Source: Cyanoderma ruficeps
Lineage: Eukaryota; Chordata; Aves; Passeriformes; Timaliidae
DNA: 64,000 nt
Direction of reading: 5' to 3'
Assembly: GCA_008694505.1 (NCBI GenBank)
Contig: VZDJ01000095.1
Span: 692,481-756,480, forward strand
Positions within the stretch are counted from its first letter, which is position 1. Each line of letters starts with the position of its first letter. Both the position numbers and the translations under genes were made by a program. The notes under the pieces are model-generated. The model saw only the letters and a list, made by a program, of their open reading frames with translations, had not been told where the DNA came from and did not search any database. Below, piece after piece: positions 22,401 through 35,202 of the stretch.

Positions 22401-23769
22401 CTTGTGCTTTCCATTAAGTACTGGATGATTTAGGTGGAGTTTTTGGCAAACACCCCAAAAATTCCTACATTTTTGAGGAAAAGGTAAACAGACCTATCAG
22501 TGTTTTTGTCTTGGCACTGAGCCAATTACTGTTGTGGCACTGAGCCAATTACTATCAGGAGAGCAAAGACACTTCTAGTATTCTTCCTTTAAAAGGTTTT
22601 GGAGTGAATCTTAAACCTTCCCTATATAAAAACATCTGTTCAGGTGTGGAAATGCATTCTTAAAAGGAGGGACTTGTTTCAGAGGACAAAATATCTTTTA
22701 AGATTAGCAGTTCCTGTATTAAAAATGAGCAGTATGTTATCACAGTGGGTTGTGTTTGCATCCTTCCCAATCTTCCATCATTGCCTGGTACCATGAGTTT
22801 ATTTTTAGGAGATGCTCCACTACTGTACTTTTTCCCTGGCACAGGTTTCCTGCTCTATGCTACTTGAGAGCCCTGTGAAAACTGGGTGGCTTTTTCTGCT
22901 GAATGAAGGGTTTCTCTCATCATCTCACAAAAGTGGGCAGCAAGGCTGCATGTTGAAAATTCTGGCTGCAGGAGCCCTCTATGATTAGTCAGTGCTGCCT
23001 GGATCTGGATTGTGCCTCCAAAAGCCAGAGTATTCAGAATGCATGAACTTTAGTGATTTGCAGCAATTTATGAAATGTCTCATAGTAGTTTGGAGATGGA
23101 GATGCAATTAAAAAAAATTACAACTTTCTTGGAATGTGATGGGACAATTCCACATATTTTTTATAGCAAAAGACTGAAATTCCTTAGTCCTTAGTTAAAC
23201 AGGCAAGGTCATTAAGGAATAAGATTGCATCTAAATGCATTGACTTATGTAATGATGCACTACAACTTTTCCTGAGCTGCTGGTTGGACAAGACACCCAA
23301 TAGCTGGACAAATGTCTTTTAAACCATATAACGTACTTGAGGCTCAGTAACATTGCTACTAAATATTCCGGTCCTTGCCTAGGCACAATTTCCCAGGATG
23401 TTAATTTGCAAAGCAAACAAAAACTGGCACACATAAGAAAAATCTTCGCTGTCTTTGAGCGCAGCTTTTTAATGTTTGTGTCTGTTCAGCTCTTAGCAAG
23501 CAATGGGCTTGCTAACAAGGTTTAAAAGTATTTAGAATGATTCTAACTCATAAGATACTTTCTCTGAAGCACACCAAGGAAGGATCTTTGAGATGAGAAA
23601 GGCAGAACCATGTGCAAACATGGGTCGTAGCTGCAGACTAGTGCTCTGCCAAGTGTAGGAGGAAGCTGCAGGTGAAAAGAGTGAAGTGCTGAACTGCATA
23701 AACGCCATCTCTGATGCTGACATCTGGAGAAGGTGACACCAATAGAATAGAGTCCTGAGGAGGGCTTTA
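16443..23769. other. no gene recognised; simple repeats
   Basis: About 7.3 kb without a supported gene. It holds a GT-rich low-complexity tract (17391-17536), a single undetermined base at 21054 after an (AAAC)n run, and a 19-bp direct repeat with period 23 bp (22512-22530, 22535-22553). Open frames up to about 106 codons occur on both strands without recognisable motifs. Confidence 0.5.
17391..17536. repeat. GT-rich low-complexity tract
   Basis: Strongly strand-asymmetric: the plus strand is almost only G and T (GGTTT, GTTT, TTGTTG units). G runs are short (2-4), so a stable quadruplex is possible but not clear. Confidence 0.85.
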
Positions 23770-23910
23770 AATATCCTGGAGGGATTTAAAAGACAGATGG
23801 ATGCAGCCTCTGATTGGCCTGATGATTTAGTGGTGGGCTTGGTGTCGTGTTCGCAGTTGGACTCAGTGATCTGAAAGGTCTTTTCCAACTTCAGTGACCC
23901 CAGGATTCTC
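23770..23910 (+). repeat. CR1 LINE 3' fragment (second subfamily)
   Basis: Reads CTGGAGGGATTTAAAAGACA, then ATTTAGTGGTGGGCTTGG, GTTGGACTCAGTGATC and GAAAGGTCTTTTCCAACTTC, a CR1 3' UTR of a subfamily different from the copy at 14867. It is heavily 5'-truncated. The terminal microsatellite has decayed. Confidence 0.85.
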
Positions 23911-26900
23911 CAAGTCTCTGGGGTTCTCAGATTTTGTGGTTCAAGTTGCACTTACCATACAGCACAGAAGAGCAGGAAGGGCTGCATGCTGGAAGCTCTC
24001 ACTGGTGGTAGAGCTTCCCCCAGTCCCAGGTGATCAGGGCATCCGGGCAGGCCGAATAAAGGAAACAAAAGGATCAAAACTGGTATTAGTGAGAAACTGT
24101 CTGAGACTATTCCTAGCAGCTCCATATAGATCCTTGAATAGTAAAGTAAGGAGATATTTCAGGTCATGTAACCATGTCAACACCAGCAGCAGGTTAAGGA
24201 AAACATGGAATAACAGACCTGTAGGTTACTGCCACACTGCTCTGGTTTAACTGATGCCTCATACAGCTGGCACACCATACATACCAGGAAAAACCAGACT
24301 GGTCTTGTTAATGACACTCTGCAATACTAAAACAAAGGCAGTTTTGAAAATTTGCCTATAATTCCAGTTTTACTTTTCTTGTTTCTTTTTTGTTCTTGAA
24401 TAATAAAGCTAACATAATAATTCCATTTTCTCTCCCAAAGATGTAAATTTGGATGTGCAGTAATTCAATATTGTTTTTGCATCTTGCACAGATCCAGAGA
24501 CAAGCCAGCATTACTATTAAAGTAAAAAGGTGCATTTCTTTTCCTCCTTGCTTTAATAGCATACCATTATCCTGATCAGTTTTAGAAAAATCTAAATAAG
24601 TGGGGCATGAAATAACCAGTTACATGTTTGTTCCTAATGTCTGAAGTAGCTGAGAACATCATGGCTAGAAAATAAGTGAATTCCTCACAATAAAGCAGTA
24701 CATCTACATGTGAAATCTAGTTCCTATACAATATTTTAGCCAGATGGATCTGTCTTTTCTTCTTTGACTACAAAAAAGATTGCCACAGTGCTGAGATCTC
24801 ATGACTTCCTTTAGGCTCTTGACTCTGACTTGGGCAGCCATAAGGATTTGGAAATGAGGGCTGTGTACTTCTGTGGTGTGACAAGGAGCCACTTTTGTTT
24901 CCACATCTTCACTGTCATGATGCTGCTCCACTACCTGATCCAGACTGATAGGAAAGGGAGTTCTGCTGCTATCCTTCTAAATGCTAATCAAACATCTCCA
25001 TTTGTGGGGCTAGGTAAATCCAGAATCTGCTTGGAAAATGCATTCTAATGCAAATTAAATACAATTTTTTTGAAGTTCCGTGGCAGTGTCTAAACTGGGG
25101 AAAAAGTTGCAGATCATGTCTGTATGGGTAATTCTGGGTCAAGCTTGGTATGAGCAGTTGGGAGCATATGGTGACAACATTTATGTCAGAGTTTTACTTA
25201 GAAATCAGAAATCACAGCAAAACGAGGAACCTCATTTCACATCCAGATTTAGAGTTAAATTTTGTGTCTGCTGTTTCCCCCCCTGTATTCTTTATGGTGA
25301 ACCCAGTAAAATAAAACTAAACAATAAATCCTGGTTCTCTGAGACATCTATTATTAGAATCAAATGCCTTTCTTACACTTTAAAATGCTTTCCAATACAT
25401 AATGTATCAAGTGTACTTGGACTGCAGAAAACTCTTCTGTGTTCATAATAAATCAAATGGGAAAACAGCTGGCAGAGGAGCTACAGCTGACACCAAAGAA
25501 GGCTTCAACCATCAGCACTTTATTTTTCTCCAGTACAATTATACCCTTCATCTTATGTGCATTACACCTGTGTACCCTCTCTACCCTTCTGCCATGATCA
25601 GGTGAAACAAAGTGTGATAACAATACATGAAAAAATAAAACAGAAAACATTAAATTCTGACATTCAGAGAGAAAACAGTGAAAGTTATTTGTCACCTTTT
25701 CCATGTTGTGAAAGTTCAAATGCCAGACAGGGCACAAGACTGTTGTTGTTTGAAGGAAACCAAGAAGAGAGTGTGACCATATGTCTATATGGCCTCCAAA
25801 CTGAAGACTGAAGAATCAAGAAAAGAAAAGCTAATTAAGGCCATGATGGCTTAGAAAGTTCCTGACAGTATTTACTGGAAGCTTTTCAGGGCAGATGCTT
25901 TGGTTAAATCTACCAGCTTCTGACCAGTGATGTGCCACTTCATTCAGATTTCATGCTGAGGCAAAGACACAATAGAAGCATCGAACTTTTTAGAGTCTGT
26001 TTAAATAAATGCCCTGGACATGCCTGACTTAAGTGGAAAAGCTTGACTGTGAATTTACAACATCTTTGCATGCAAGTTAGAACTTCCTGTATTCTTTCAA
26101 TCTGATTCTTACAACAGGATTTTCCAACACAATGAAAACTAAAAAAATATGGTGCAGCTTCTTACCCTTGTTTCAGAGCCAGTCTCTTGAATGAAATTAT
26201 AAGTAAATACACAGATTTGCCACATGTATTTTCTTATCCCTTTGGCTATAGACACCAAAAAATCATACTGTTAATTTCAAATGTATTTTTTGTAGATCTG
26301 ACTAGATTTGTCTTTCTTCAGGCTTTTTTCTGGACCAAAGTAGGAGGGTTGAAATACACCTTCCACATGAAAAACTTTCCTTCTGCAATTCCCATGATCT
26401 TCATGAAGCTCCTGAATGGGAAATGGGATTGTTAACCACAAGAGTCAGGCAAAGATGTGTTTCTAGAAATGCACTAGGAATGGGGACATACATTTTCATG
26501 TGGCTAATATGTCAGGAGCTGAGACAGCCAGAGGCCACTGGCCTAAGCAAATGAGCAGTAACTCATGGATGTTCACTGACATTTGTCATAATGTGAACAG
26601 ACTTCTTAAGAATCCTTATGGTAAAAAATCATCCAATTTAACGAAAATTAAGATGAAACTAACACCTGCTATAACACATGCCATTGGCTAAAGGCAGTCC
26701 TATAAAGAAATGTTTAAATGCTTCAACAGGAATAAAAAATACATATTCCCATGACAGACAAAATATGTCTCTTTGTCTTAGTACTCATGTCAACCCAAGA
26801 ACCAGACATAACTTCTGAAATCATAGCAGAAAAGGAATTTCATCACTTCTGCTTCACTTGTAATGGTTCAGAGTCTCATAATATATCCCTGTCATAGTAT

Positions 26901-27705
26901 AATGATGTTGTAATGATTGATCAGTTAAGGTTGATAAATACTCAGACCTCAAGACAAAAAGCACCCTTCATCCTGAATCTACACAAATTCACTGCCAGAA
27001 CCAGGGTCCAGTTCTGGTTTTCTGATTCCAAGCAGAATTTGTCTCATAAATGTCATTTTGATAACACAAGGTGGCTCTTGCTTTTGTTGCAGCTGCCAAG
27101 TTATTAAAGTCATGTATTTTGGCTCAGCCAACTGCCAAAGCTTTGCTAGAAAGCCTTTCTGAGAAGCTCTGTTCTCAAAACAGATACAGTGGCTGGCCTT
27201 TTAACAGCTTTGAAGAAAAGCTGGAAGAGTTACCTATTCTCTGAGAATTTTTTTGTATTAGGGCTCCTTCCTTTGGGGCAGTAGATTGAGAGGTCTGAAA
27301 ACCAAGATTTTTCTGAAGCTTACTCTTTTGGTTTTTTTGTTGAAATGAAAAGGATATGGAAACCAGCCTAATTTGTGAGCTTTCTAGTGTTGGCCTTTTT
27401 TTCTTTTTTTCTTCTTCTTGAGAAAAAGTTTTAGCTGTGGATTTTGAGGACGTTTTGATTTTTCAGAGAGGGTTTAGTCTTTCCAGTTTCAGACACCGTG
27501 AAAGATTTTCTCTTTTTTTCTTAAATTTCACCAAGCCTAAAAGTACTTTCTCTTTGCTTTGAATTTCAAATATGGCTACCTTGAAAGAAGTGTTCCTATT
27601 GTTTCTCACTTTCAGAAATCAAGTTTTCAGAACTAACTCTGTCTTGAACTGGCAGGCTCAGAAACCCATTGAAAATTTGAAGTGGCAGAAGTGAAGCCAG
27701 CAAGA
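23911..27705. other. no gene recognised; one dispersed repeat copy
   Basis: About 3.8 kb of AT-rich sequence; short open frames only. It contains copy B of the dispersed repeat at 25750-25840. Confidence 0.5.
25750..25840 (+). repeat. dispersed ~95-bp repeat, copy B
   Basis: Partner of 13465-13560. The copies look roughly 75% identical by eye. Upstream, both also share a short GCCAGA-containing segment. No transposon ends or target duplications are obvious. Confidence 0.55.
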
Positions 27706-27711
27706 AGCCAT

Positions 27712-28272
27712 TGTAGTGGTGTGCATTTTGGGTTTTCTAATGTTCTGTATATTTTGTCATATATTTGTAATGGTTTGTTCCTACACCCCCATTCCCAAAC
27801 CCCAATGGTGTTTCCCTTGTGATAGGCCTTGTCAATCACCTTGTAAGATCCGGAAGATTCTGGAGAAAAAGCCCTAGGATTTGACAAGGTACCCTGGTAC
27901 CACCTTCTTTCATTGTTTTTTTAAGTTCCCCATTCTGGGTCACACCCCCCTCCCCTTGGATTGGTTCTAAGTTCTCCCCTGCTCAAGGTACACCCCCTGT
28001 ACTTAAGGTGAGGACAGAGGGGCTGCTGGCACTCTTGCTCTGGGGCTCTGGCTCAGGGCTCTCCCCCTGGCTCTCGCTCCCTCTCTGCTCTGTCCATCTG
28101 CACATGGAGGTAACCGGGTGGAATAAAGCCAGGTGAAACCCAAGCAAGAGTCCACTCTTTCTTCCACACTGTCGACCACGCTTCAGCCTGAGGTTCAGAC
28201 CCACCAAGCCTCTCTTATACAGTGGCCAGGGAGCGAGCTAGCTGGTGAAGCAGCTCCCAAGATGCTTCTATA
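27712..28272 (+). repeat. solo LTR, 6-bp duplication (class II-like)
   Basis: Begins TGTAGTGG and ends CTTCTATA, one change from the perfect inverted end CTACA. The exact 6-bp repeat AGCCAT abuts both ends (27706-27711 and 28273-28278), typical of class II elements. A TACTTAAGG TATA-like box lies at about 28000-28008 and AATAAA at 28122-28127, leaving a U5 of about 150 bp. It is CT-rich between promoter and poly(A) signal. It ends without gag or pol nearby, so it is a solo LTR. It is unrelated by eye to the LTRs of the 1820-5932 provirus. Confidence 0.82.
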
Positions 28273-31200
28273 AGCCATGATCCTTTCCTCTTTAATTTTC
28301 ATCCCTTCATCATGTATCTGAGGATGTCACCTCCATGTGTTCTGTATGGTGACAGACAGATTAAAACAGAGGTGAAGCCTTGCTTTTTGTAAATGTAAAA
28401 TTTTATAGGACGGAAGATGGATGGCTTGAGACAAGGCATTTTTCTACTTACCTTGCACTCCTGTCTCCTTTCCCATGGCTTTTGTGGGTGCAGTATTAAA
28501 GAACTGAAGAGTTCACAGAGAGGCAGGCAGCTAGGATGCTGAGATGTGCTGAGCAACCTTGTGTGTAGCTCCTCCTAAGCCCTTTGTTGCTTTCCCTATA
28601 TTTTGGCTCTGTGAATGGTTTAAAAGTTTCTGCTTTGTTCTTGTTCTGTGAAATGCCCTGAAATGTTGAATTGCCGCCCCATTCACCAGGTCCACAGGAA
28701 GGAAGTGCTGGTACTTCCTATCACCACACTGAACAGATAACAGGAATGATAAAAGCAAAGAGGGGACGATGGACATGTTCACTTCAGGCAGGTTTTGTTC
28801 TGAATATCAGTTAAAGAGTGACTTATCCAGTGACAGCTTGTGCAGGCTCCTGCTGCTCTAAAGGCCTCTGGCACCATTTGTAAATTTCTGGGGCTTGAAA
28901 ACATCCCATCATAACATGTATTTTCCTCTCTACTTTAGGATATGACCTTTTGGCTTTGGTGTGGTCCCTGATAACAGCATCAACCCTGCCACCTTCAAAA
29001 CCGCTGTTTTGATGAGCATGAATAAAAGCTGGTCTCTTAGAATTCTTTATTTCATCTGTGCATGTTTTGTAAGGAGCATAATAAATAAATAAATAAATCG
29101 TAGCATATAATATCTGAATGTCCTGTACAATGATTACATGATTAAAATTCTTTCAGAATATCTGTCTGCATTTCTTACTTCCACAATGCAGCCTTAATGG
29201 CTTGTAAGTGCTGAATTTTGTCAAAGATGAAACAAAAACAAGAAGTGCAAAGCTTGTTAACATGAGCCAAGCCTGCCATTTATCTGATTTTTTCAGCACA
29301 CTGAATGTGAATAGCAGTTTTGCTGCCATTATGGAACTTATTTTAGACATATCAAGTGCCAATTTTCTTTCAGATCGTGTAGAAAGGCCACAGAACAGGA
29401 ATTTAATTTTCTGTTGATAAAGCTTGTCCTAGATCATAATAAAAAGGAGCTGCAACAAAGCAAGGCTGCTTGCTGCACACCCTGCAGTAAATAGCAGTTC
29501 TGTCACAAGTGTCAGAATTAGAAACCAATTCCTGCTGATGCTTCTTATTTATGCACCAAAATGTAATTGGATCAAAGTGATGGGGGCCACAGGGCAGTAG
29601 AGGTACACGATTTTGTGACAGACTGCTGAGTATGGGGTCTGTGTTTAAGTGACTGGAGTGAGGAAGACCAGGAGAAGACAGGGATGAACAGATAATTTTC
29701 ACGCAGTGTGTGATAGAGACCAAGTGTCTTTCTGCTTCTGTAGCACAGGAGCACTCACTGTGTAATAGAAGATCCCTGATTCCTGCTTGGTTTTGGATTG
29801 GACATTTATTTACTTTTTTGTCCTGCACTTTTTGGACATTGAGAGGCTGCAAGGTGGGTGTTTGGCTACCTGTCTCTGAAAGTGACAGTATCAACCCACA
29901 CAGTGTACTCCTGACACTTTTCTTGCTGATTTTGGTGGTGGAAGATCAGGACATTATTACTCAGGTGCTGTGGCTTTTTCAGTCCAGGTCCTAGGAGAAT
30001 TGCTAGGGGAATTTAGAAGCCTGAGAATGTTTCAGATGCAAAGCCTGGAAGGTGGTTTTACTCTCAGTAGTATAACTCAGGAAGCTGGGCTGGTTAATGA
30101 CATCTTTGATCATTTCCTCCCTCTCAATTTTGTCTTCACTGTCTGTATCTGTTTGCGTGGCCTGTGTGTACACTCACATACAGGTGGCTGAGGTTTATAT
30201 TAACATCCAGTGGGAAGGATGTGTGAACAGAAGGTAGAAAGTGGTGCTGAGCTCAACATAACAACAACATGAGCTACAGGTTGGTATTGACAGGAGCAGT
30301 AAGATTTTGAAGAGTGAGGAAGAAGAGAGATGTCCCACAAGCACTGAAAATCCAGGAGGACCTGCTGAAAGTTTTGTCTTGAGCTTTCCCTTTGAGACTC
30401 AAGTGCGAAGAATGTTTCAGTTTTCTGAATTCAGCTGCAGAAAAAAATTGGACTTGAGCATGCAGCAACAACAAAGAAGCAAATAAACCAAAACCACTCC
30501 AGAGACTAAAGCAGTAACTGCAGTACCTGCTTGTTTGATCACTCCAAAACTCTTTGCACAGGCTGTGGCTGAAGCTCTAAAATTTCTCCAGAAATGACAA
30601 TACCAGATCTAATCTAAAGCGTTTTCTTGACAGGGTACATGGTTTTCTGGGTGCAAGAGAAACAGAAAATATGATTGATTCCTGATACAGTACTGTGGGA
30701 CATCCACATAAACAGGATAGTGGAGCATGAGGCACAATCAGGGCCTGCGAACCTATTTGCTGTCTTATTCTGGAAAGAAGTTGCAAGTGATGTCATTACA
30801 GTCAATTGTAGCAGGGAGATAATTTCTTGTTTAATGACTTAAATGATAAAATGGAAATGTTGTGCCTATCCAGATGGTGTGGGGCTGGGAAGGGCTATGA
30901 GCATGATGGGTCATGGTTTTAAGATTAAATATGATTTTGATACTCTGCAGAAAGTGCATGGTATTAGCAAGATGAAATCCAGCAAGAGCAAATGCAATGT
31001 ACTATTTAAAGGTTTTTGGTTTTTTTAAGTAAAAAAAGAAAATTTGGGTGACAGAGATGAAGACATCAGAGACTGAGTCTGCATCCGCTGTTCTGTTGGG
31101 GAGTATGGATGAGGGGAAGGCACTTTTAGTTAAAATATCTCTTCAAAGAAAGATCTTACATTGCATGTAGAAGAAAATAATGCCTAGGGCAGGGCTCACA

Positions 31201-32399
31201 GGCTCTGTGTCATAGCGTCATAGCGTAGGCAGAGGAGGGCAGAGATGATTTTTGCAAACTGGAGAAGGGAACAAAAGGAGCGAGGACAGATTAATGAAAC
31301 AGGATTTATGGAACATAAGGGACAGCATTAAACCATTCTGCTTGACCTCTACTTGGGGAAAGTTAAACTTCCAGTTTAGAAGAAAGAAAAAAGATCAGGT
31401 GAGAGGCTGGGTAAAACTTTTTTACACTAAGGATGGGTGAGTGGTCAATGAAGGTACATACCTAGGGAAATTAAGAAATATATTTTTCTGGATGCTCTAG
31501 GGAGAAATAAGAGTAATATTTTGTAGATCCTTAGAGTCAAAATTATACCACAGAAGAGAGGGAGAAGGGACTACCTTGAAATAGTAATTTTCTCCTGCAG
31601 GAATCTAGGTATCAGGAAAGTGGAAGCTGAGTGTACAGATCTATAGCCTCTGTCCTTCTGAAAGGACATTTGCATTTCAAGAAATCTTCTAGCTTTTCTG
31701 GAGACAGAGTGTATCAGTTACATGCTAAGGAATATTTTCCTGTATAAACTGGGTATCCAGGTAGCCAGAAACACATAGTAGAGGTGTTTAGAAGAAGTAA
31801 TTATGTAATGAAAAGGTAGACAGATAAAGATGATAGATCTAGCTTTAAAAGTCAATTATCTTCTTTTTCATTAGGAAATTACTGGTGTTTACAATGATGG
31901 TAGTAGGCAAGACAGCCTGTAAACAGCAATTTTTATCCCTCACATTTTTTTTAATTTTTTTTCTTTACCAAAGATATGTCAAAATAAAATGTATTCAAAC
32001 TTTTGGCAGCTGTGCTCTTCCCTACTCTGCATTATCTGCAATATCATCATGCAGAAAAAGCTTTACTTTTCCCTTTTAGTAGTTTACAAGTCTGGCTTAA
32101 TAGATCACAATTAATATATAGATTTTAAAACCTTGAAATATGTTCTTGGCTTGGGGCAAAGGGTTGCAATTGGATGACTTTTCTGAAATCTCTTCTGCCC
32201 CTAGTTTTCACTGATTCTGTTTATCTGTTCATGACTCAAACATAAGAAATTCAGAAAATATTTCTGAGCATGAAGTTTACAGTAGAGATGTATTTGTACT
32301 TTCATGTACAACATTGTGGGATTTATGCCTAAATAGAGAAAAACACAGGACAAACATTACTGTTCTTCTGTTTGCAACTCTCTTGTTAAAAAAAAAAAA

Positions 32400-32455
32400 A
32401 GGGTGACAGGAGAGAGTAAAGCAACTTTATTCAGGTTTACGCTATAGGGGAGNTT
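32400..32455 (-). repeat. possible LTR U5 remnant
   Basis: On the minus strand this reads AATAAAGTTGCTTTACTCTC and then CCTGTCA-like, the look of an LTR poly(A) signal and U5 end. It directly follows an A13 run. It is only about 55 bp, so the call is tentative. Confidence 0.3.
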
Positions 32456-35159
32456 GGTTCAACTAGTTTAAAAATTTAAAAATTCAGATTTTGGATCTCT
32501 TTAAATGTACAGTTGTTCCATTTTCTTCCATTTAACTTGGTAGTGACAGTGAAAAGACAAGGTGTCAGAAATGTCAGAAATCAGAAATGTCTGCTCTGCT
32601 TTTTTGTAAGCTGAATTTCCTCTGTGAACTTTCCAGGCAAAAGCTCTAATTTCAGAAGAACTTATTTGTACCACACTGACAGAAAAAACATTTGATCTTC
32701 TATTAGTTAAATCCGACATTTTCTACTTTCAACCTCTTCTAAAGGCAGATTTAAAAGATCTTTCTTTTGTTTTGTTAAATAGGAAAGAGTGCATGAAAAA
32801 GAGGAATTTTATCTCTTGGCAACCTTCTTAAAAACAATGATCTTTTGCATTCATTTCATGGAGGTAAGTAGCCTTTCCTGCACTTTCAGGCAAGGAGGAG
32901 CTCATGGATCTTTATACCTTCCTATAAAACAAGAAATGAGTGCTGTGGTGACAAATGTATACCTTTCTCTGGGACTACCTGGAATACTAGGAAAATGGTA
33001 ATATCTAGAAAAAGTGAAATGATCTCGCTGGTCTCTGCAACTTTTTCCAGAGATCTTCTGCAGACTCAGAGAATTGTATAAGCCATCATGGAAGGTTTTG
33101 GAAGGACATTACCAATCCTCTTCTTTTGTTTTAGCAGACAAGTTTTTGGATCTTTTGAAATACTAGAATCATCATATTTTTATTTAAGGACAAAAGGAGC
33201 AATTGGTGTGGTGCTGTAAAAAATGTTTCTTCTTTCTAAATAAAGAAAAATGGAGCTAAAATTCTTAAAATTATTTTGCAACAGTCTGCCTGCTTGCTTA
33301 TATTAGCAGGAGTGTTTGGATTTGTTATTTTATAGTAATTTTGTGGATCACTCTGATGGTTTTCTCCCTGGTGTGGGTCTTACAGGTTCTCATGAATTGA
33401 GAAGCTCTGCCTGTGGCACAGCCTGGCTGCAGGAAGGGTACAGATCCATCAAGCAGCTCTGAACAGAATTGTCTGGGTGGATAATAAGAGGTTTTCACCT
33501 TTGTCTAAGGGTACGTTGCCCAGCAGTCACTCCTGCAGTCCATAACCCTGAGCTGACACATTCCAGCTGTCACAGTCATGGCTTCTACAAGAAAATAATT
33601 TGGGTTTTTATGCTCTCTTCTTTATGATGTGCCAAGACCCAGAGTGCTTCCATATCTTTGAGTTACTATCCTCAATCCCAGTGAGGCTAAGGCAAATCTA
33701 ATTACATAGTGAGAAGTATCAAATCCCTCTGTTTACAACAAAATCAGACATAGCCGTGTCTACTTGGCAGGCTCTTAGAAGGTGGAATAGCACTCAGGAT
33801 CAGGATTTATTAATTCCAATCTTTGCTATTAGGACTCAGACTGAGGAAGTGGGTTGCTGACTAGCTGAGCAGCACAGAAACATATTTTCTTAAATTATTC
33901 TATTTGCAAGGTCATGCAGATGCGTTTATTAATACAGCAAGGGACATTGTAAAAGAGGTGCAAGGATTTTAAAAGTTGTAATTGAGGAGGAAGGGAGACA
34001 TAAAAACGAAAGAGTAACAAACTCTCTTTTCTGTAGCTCACCTACAGATGATCTGTAGTAGCATTTTTTTTAATAGCTTTTTAGCTATTTTCTTCTGTTT
34101 TTTGTTTGTTTGTTTTGTATGTTAGTTTTGGTTTGGGCTTTTTTTTATACTTCAAAGCATGAAGGTTTAGTCAAAATTGTGGTTTGTTTGGTTCGTTCAA
34201 ACAAAGCATAAAAAAAAAGTTTGCCCTATCTCATCAATCTCTTCATGTTTTTAAGAAAAGCAAACACTTTTCTTGACATTTTAATAAATGGTAACTGTTT
34301 CTTCAGTAATTTAAATAGTGGGTATGTGGGAGGGGTTTAAGTGTGACAGAAAAAAAAGAAAGAATCATCAGCTAAAAATTCAGCATTTAGACCTTCATCT
34401 GCCCCAAATACACTTTGGATGAAGATAAAAACAGTGTTTAGCTGATATACTTTACCCAGAAAAACTAAAATAAAAAAAATAGTGAAAACATAAATCCAAA
34501 TAAGTAACTGCAAGAAAATTAGATAAAATTCTTTCTTATTGTGACAGTGAAAGAAATGAAACAGAAAATTCAATTCAAAATAGTCTTTTAATAAAGTGAA
34601 ATATTTTGCTTCTTTTGGTCTGATTTCTGATTTTTCTCCCAGTTGAACTTGCCTACAGCAAGTGCTGGATATGCATTAGCAAAATACTTGATAATAATTA
34701 GAAAAATAAAGCAGTGCTCACACACTGACACTGCAGCTAACATTGGATAAGAGGGTTAAATCAGCAAAATCTGAAAGGTGCATTTAAAAGTGAAAATCTT
34801 TCTTTAGAGCTGTTGTTATGAAAGCATTGTATGAGGTGAAATACCATGAGAGAAAATGAACATCTGTCTGGTCATGGATTCATGCTTCAGAGAGAAAAAG
34901 GAGGTTGCCCTTGTAAGTCCATACTGTGCTTGCTTTGGTATACACAGAAATAAATCTGGGTATTTTGTTATTCTCATACATCAGTAACTCAATATCACAT
35001 CCCTCTTTTTATGTTAGATATTCTTTAAGGAGGATCAGGTGCCATAAATCTGTACTGTAATAATGAAAGGAATCAGTCCCTTTAGTGGCTTGTAAAGAAC
35101 TTAAAAGACATCCATGATCTATATGAGATTATTTTGAGTGAATTCTGCTGAGACGGGGN

Positions 35160-35198
<39 letters not shown>
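35160..35198. repeat. 39-bp uninterrupted A run
   Basis: Preceded by GGGG and an undetermined base at 35159. Bird CR1 elements do not leave poly(A) tails, so a run of this length is unusual here. It may be a simple repeat or an assembly/polishing problem. Confidence 0.9.

Positions 35199-35202
<4 letters not shown>

Noticed and set aside
28201..28240. LTR ending at TATACA (28221) followed by a primer binding site TGGCCAGGG
   Set aside because: Ending the LTR at 28272 gives an exact 6-bp AGCCAT duplication and near-perfect inverted ends, a better fit; no known tRNA match was evident.
29403..29894. 163-codon minus-strand open frame
   Set aside because: No motif, signal peptide, promoter or splice evidence; one such frame is expected by chance in 64 kb.
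31205..31225. CR1-terminal-like repeat (TCATAGCG twice)
   Set aside because: No neighbouring CR1 3' UTR sequence on either strand.
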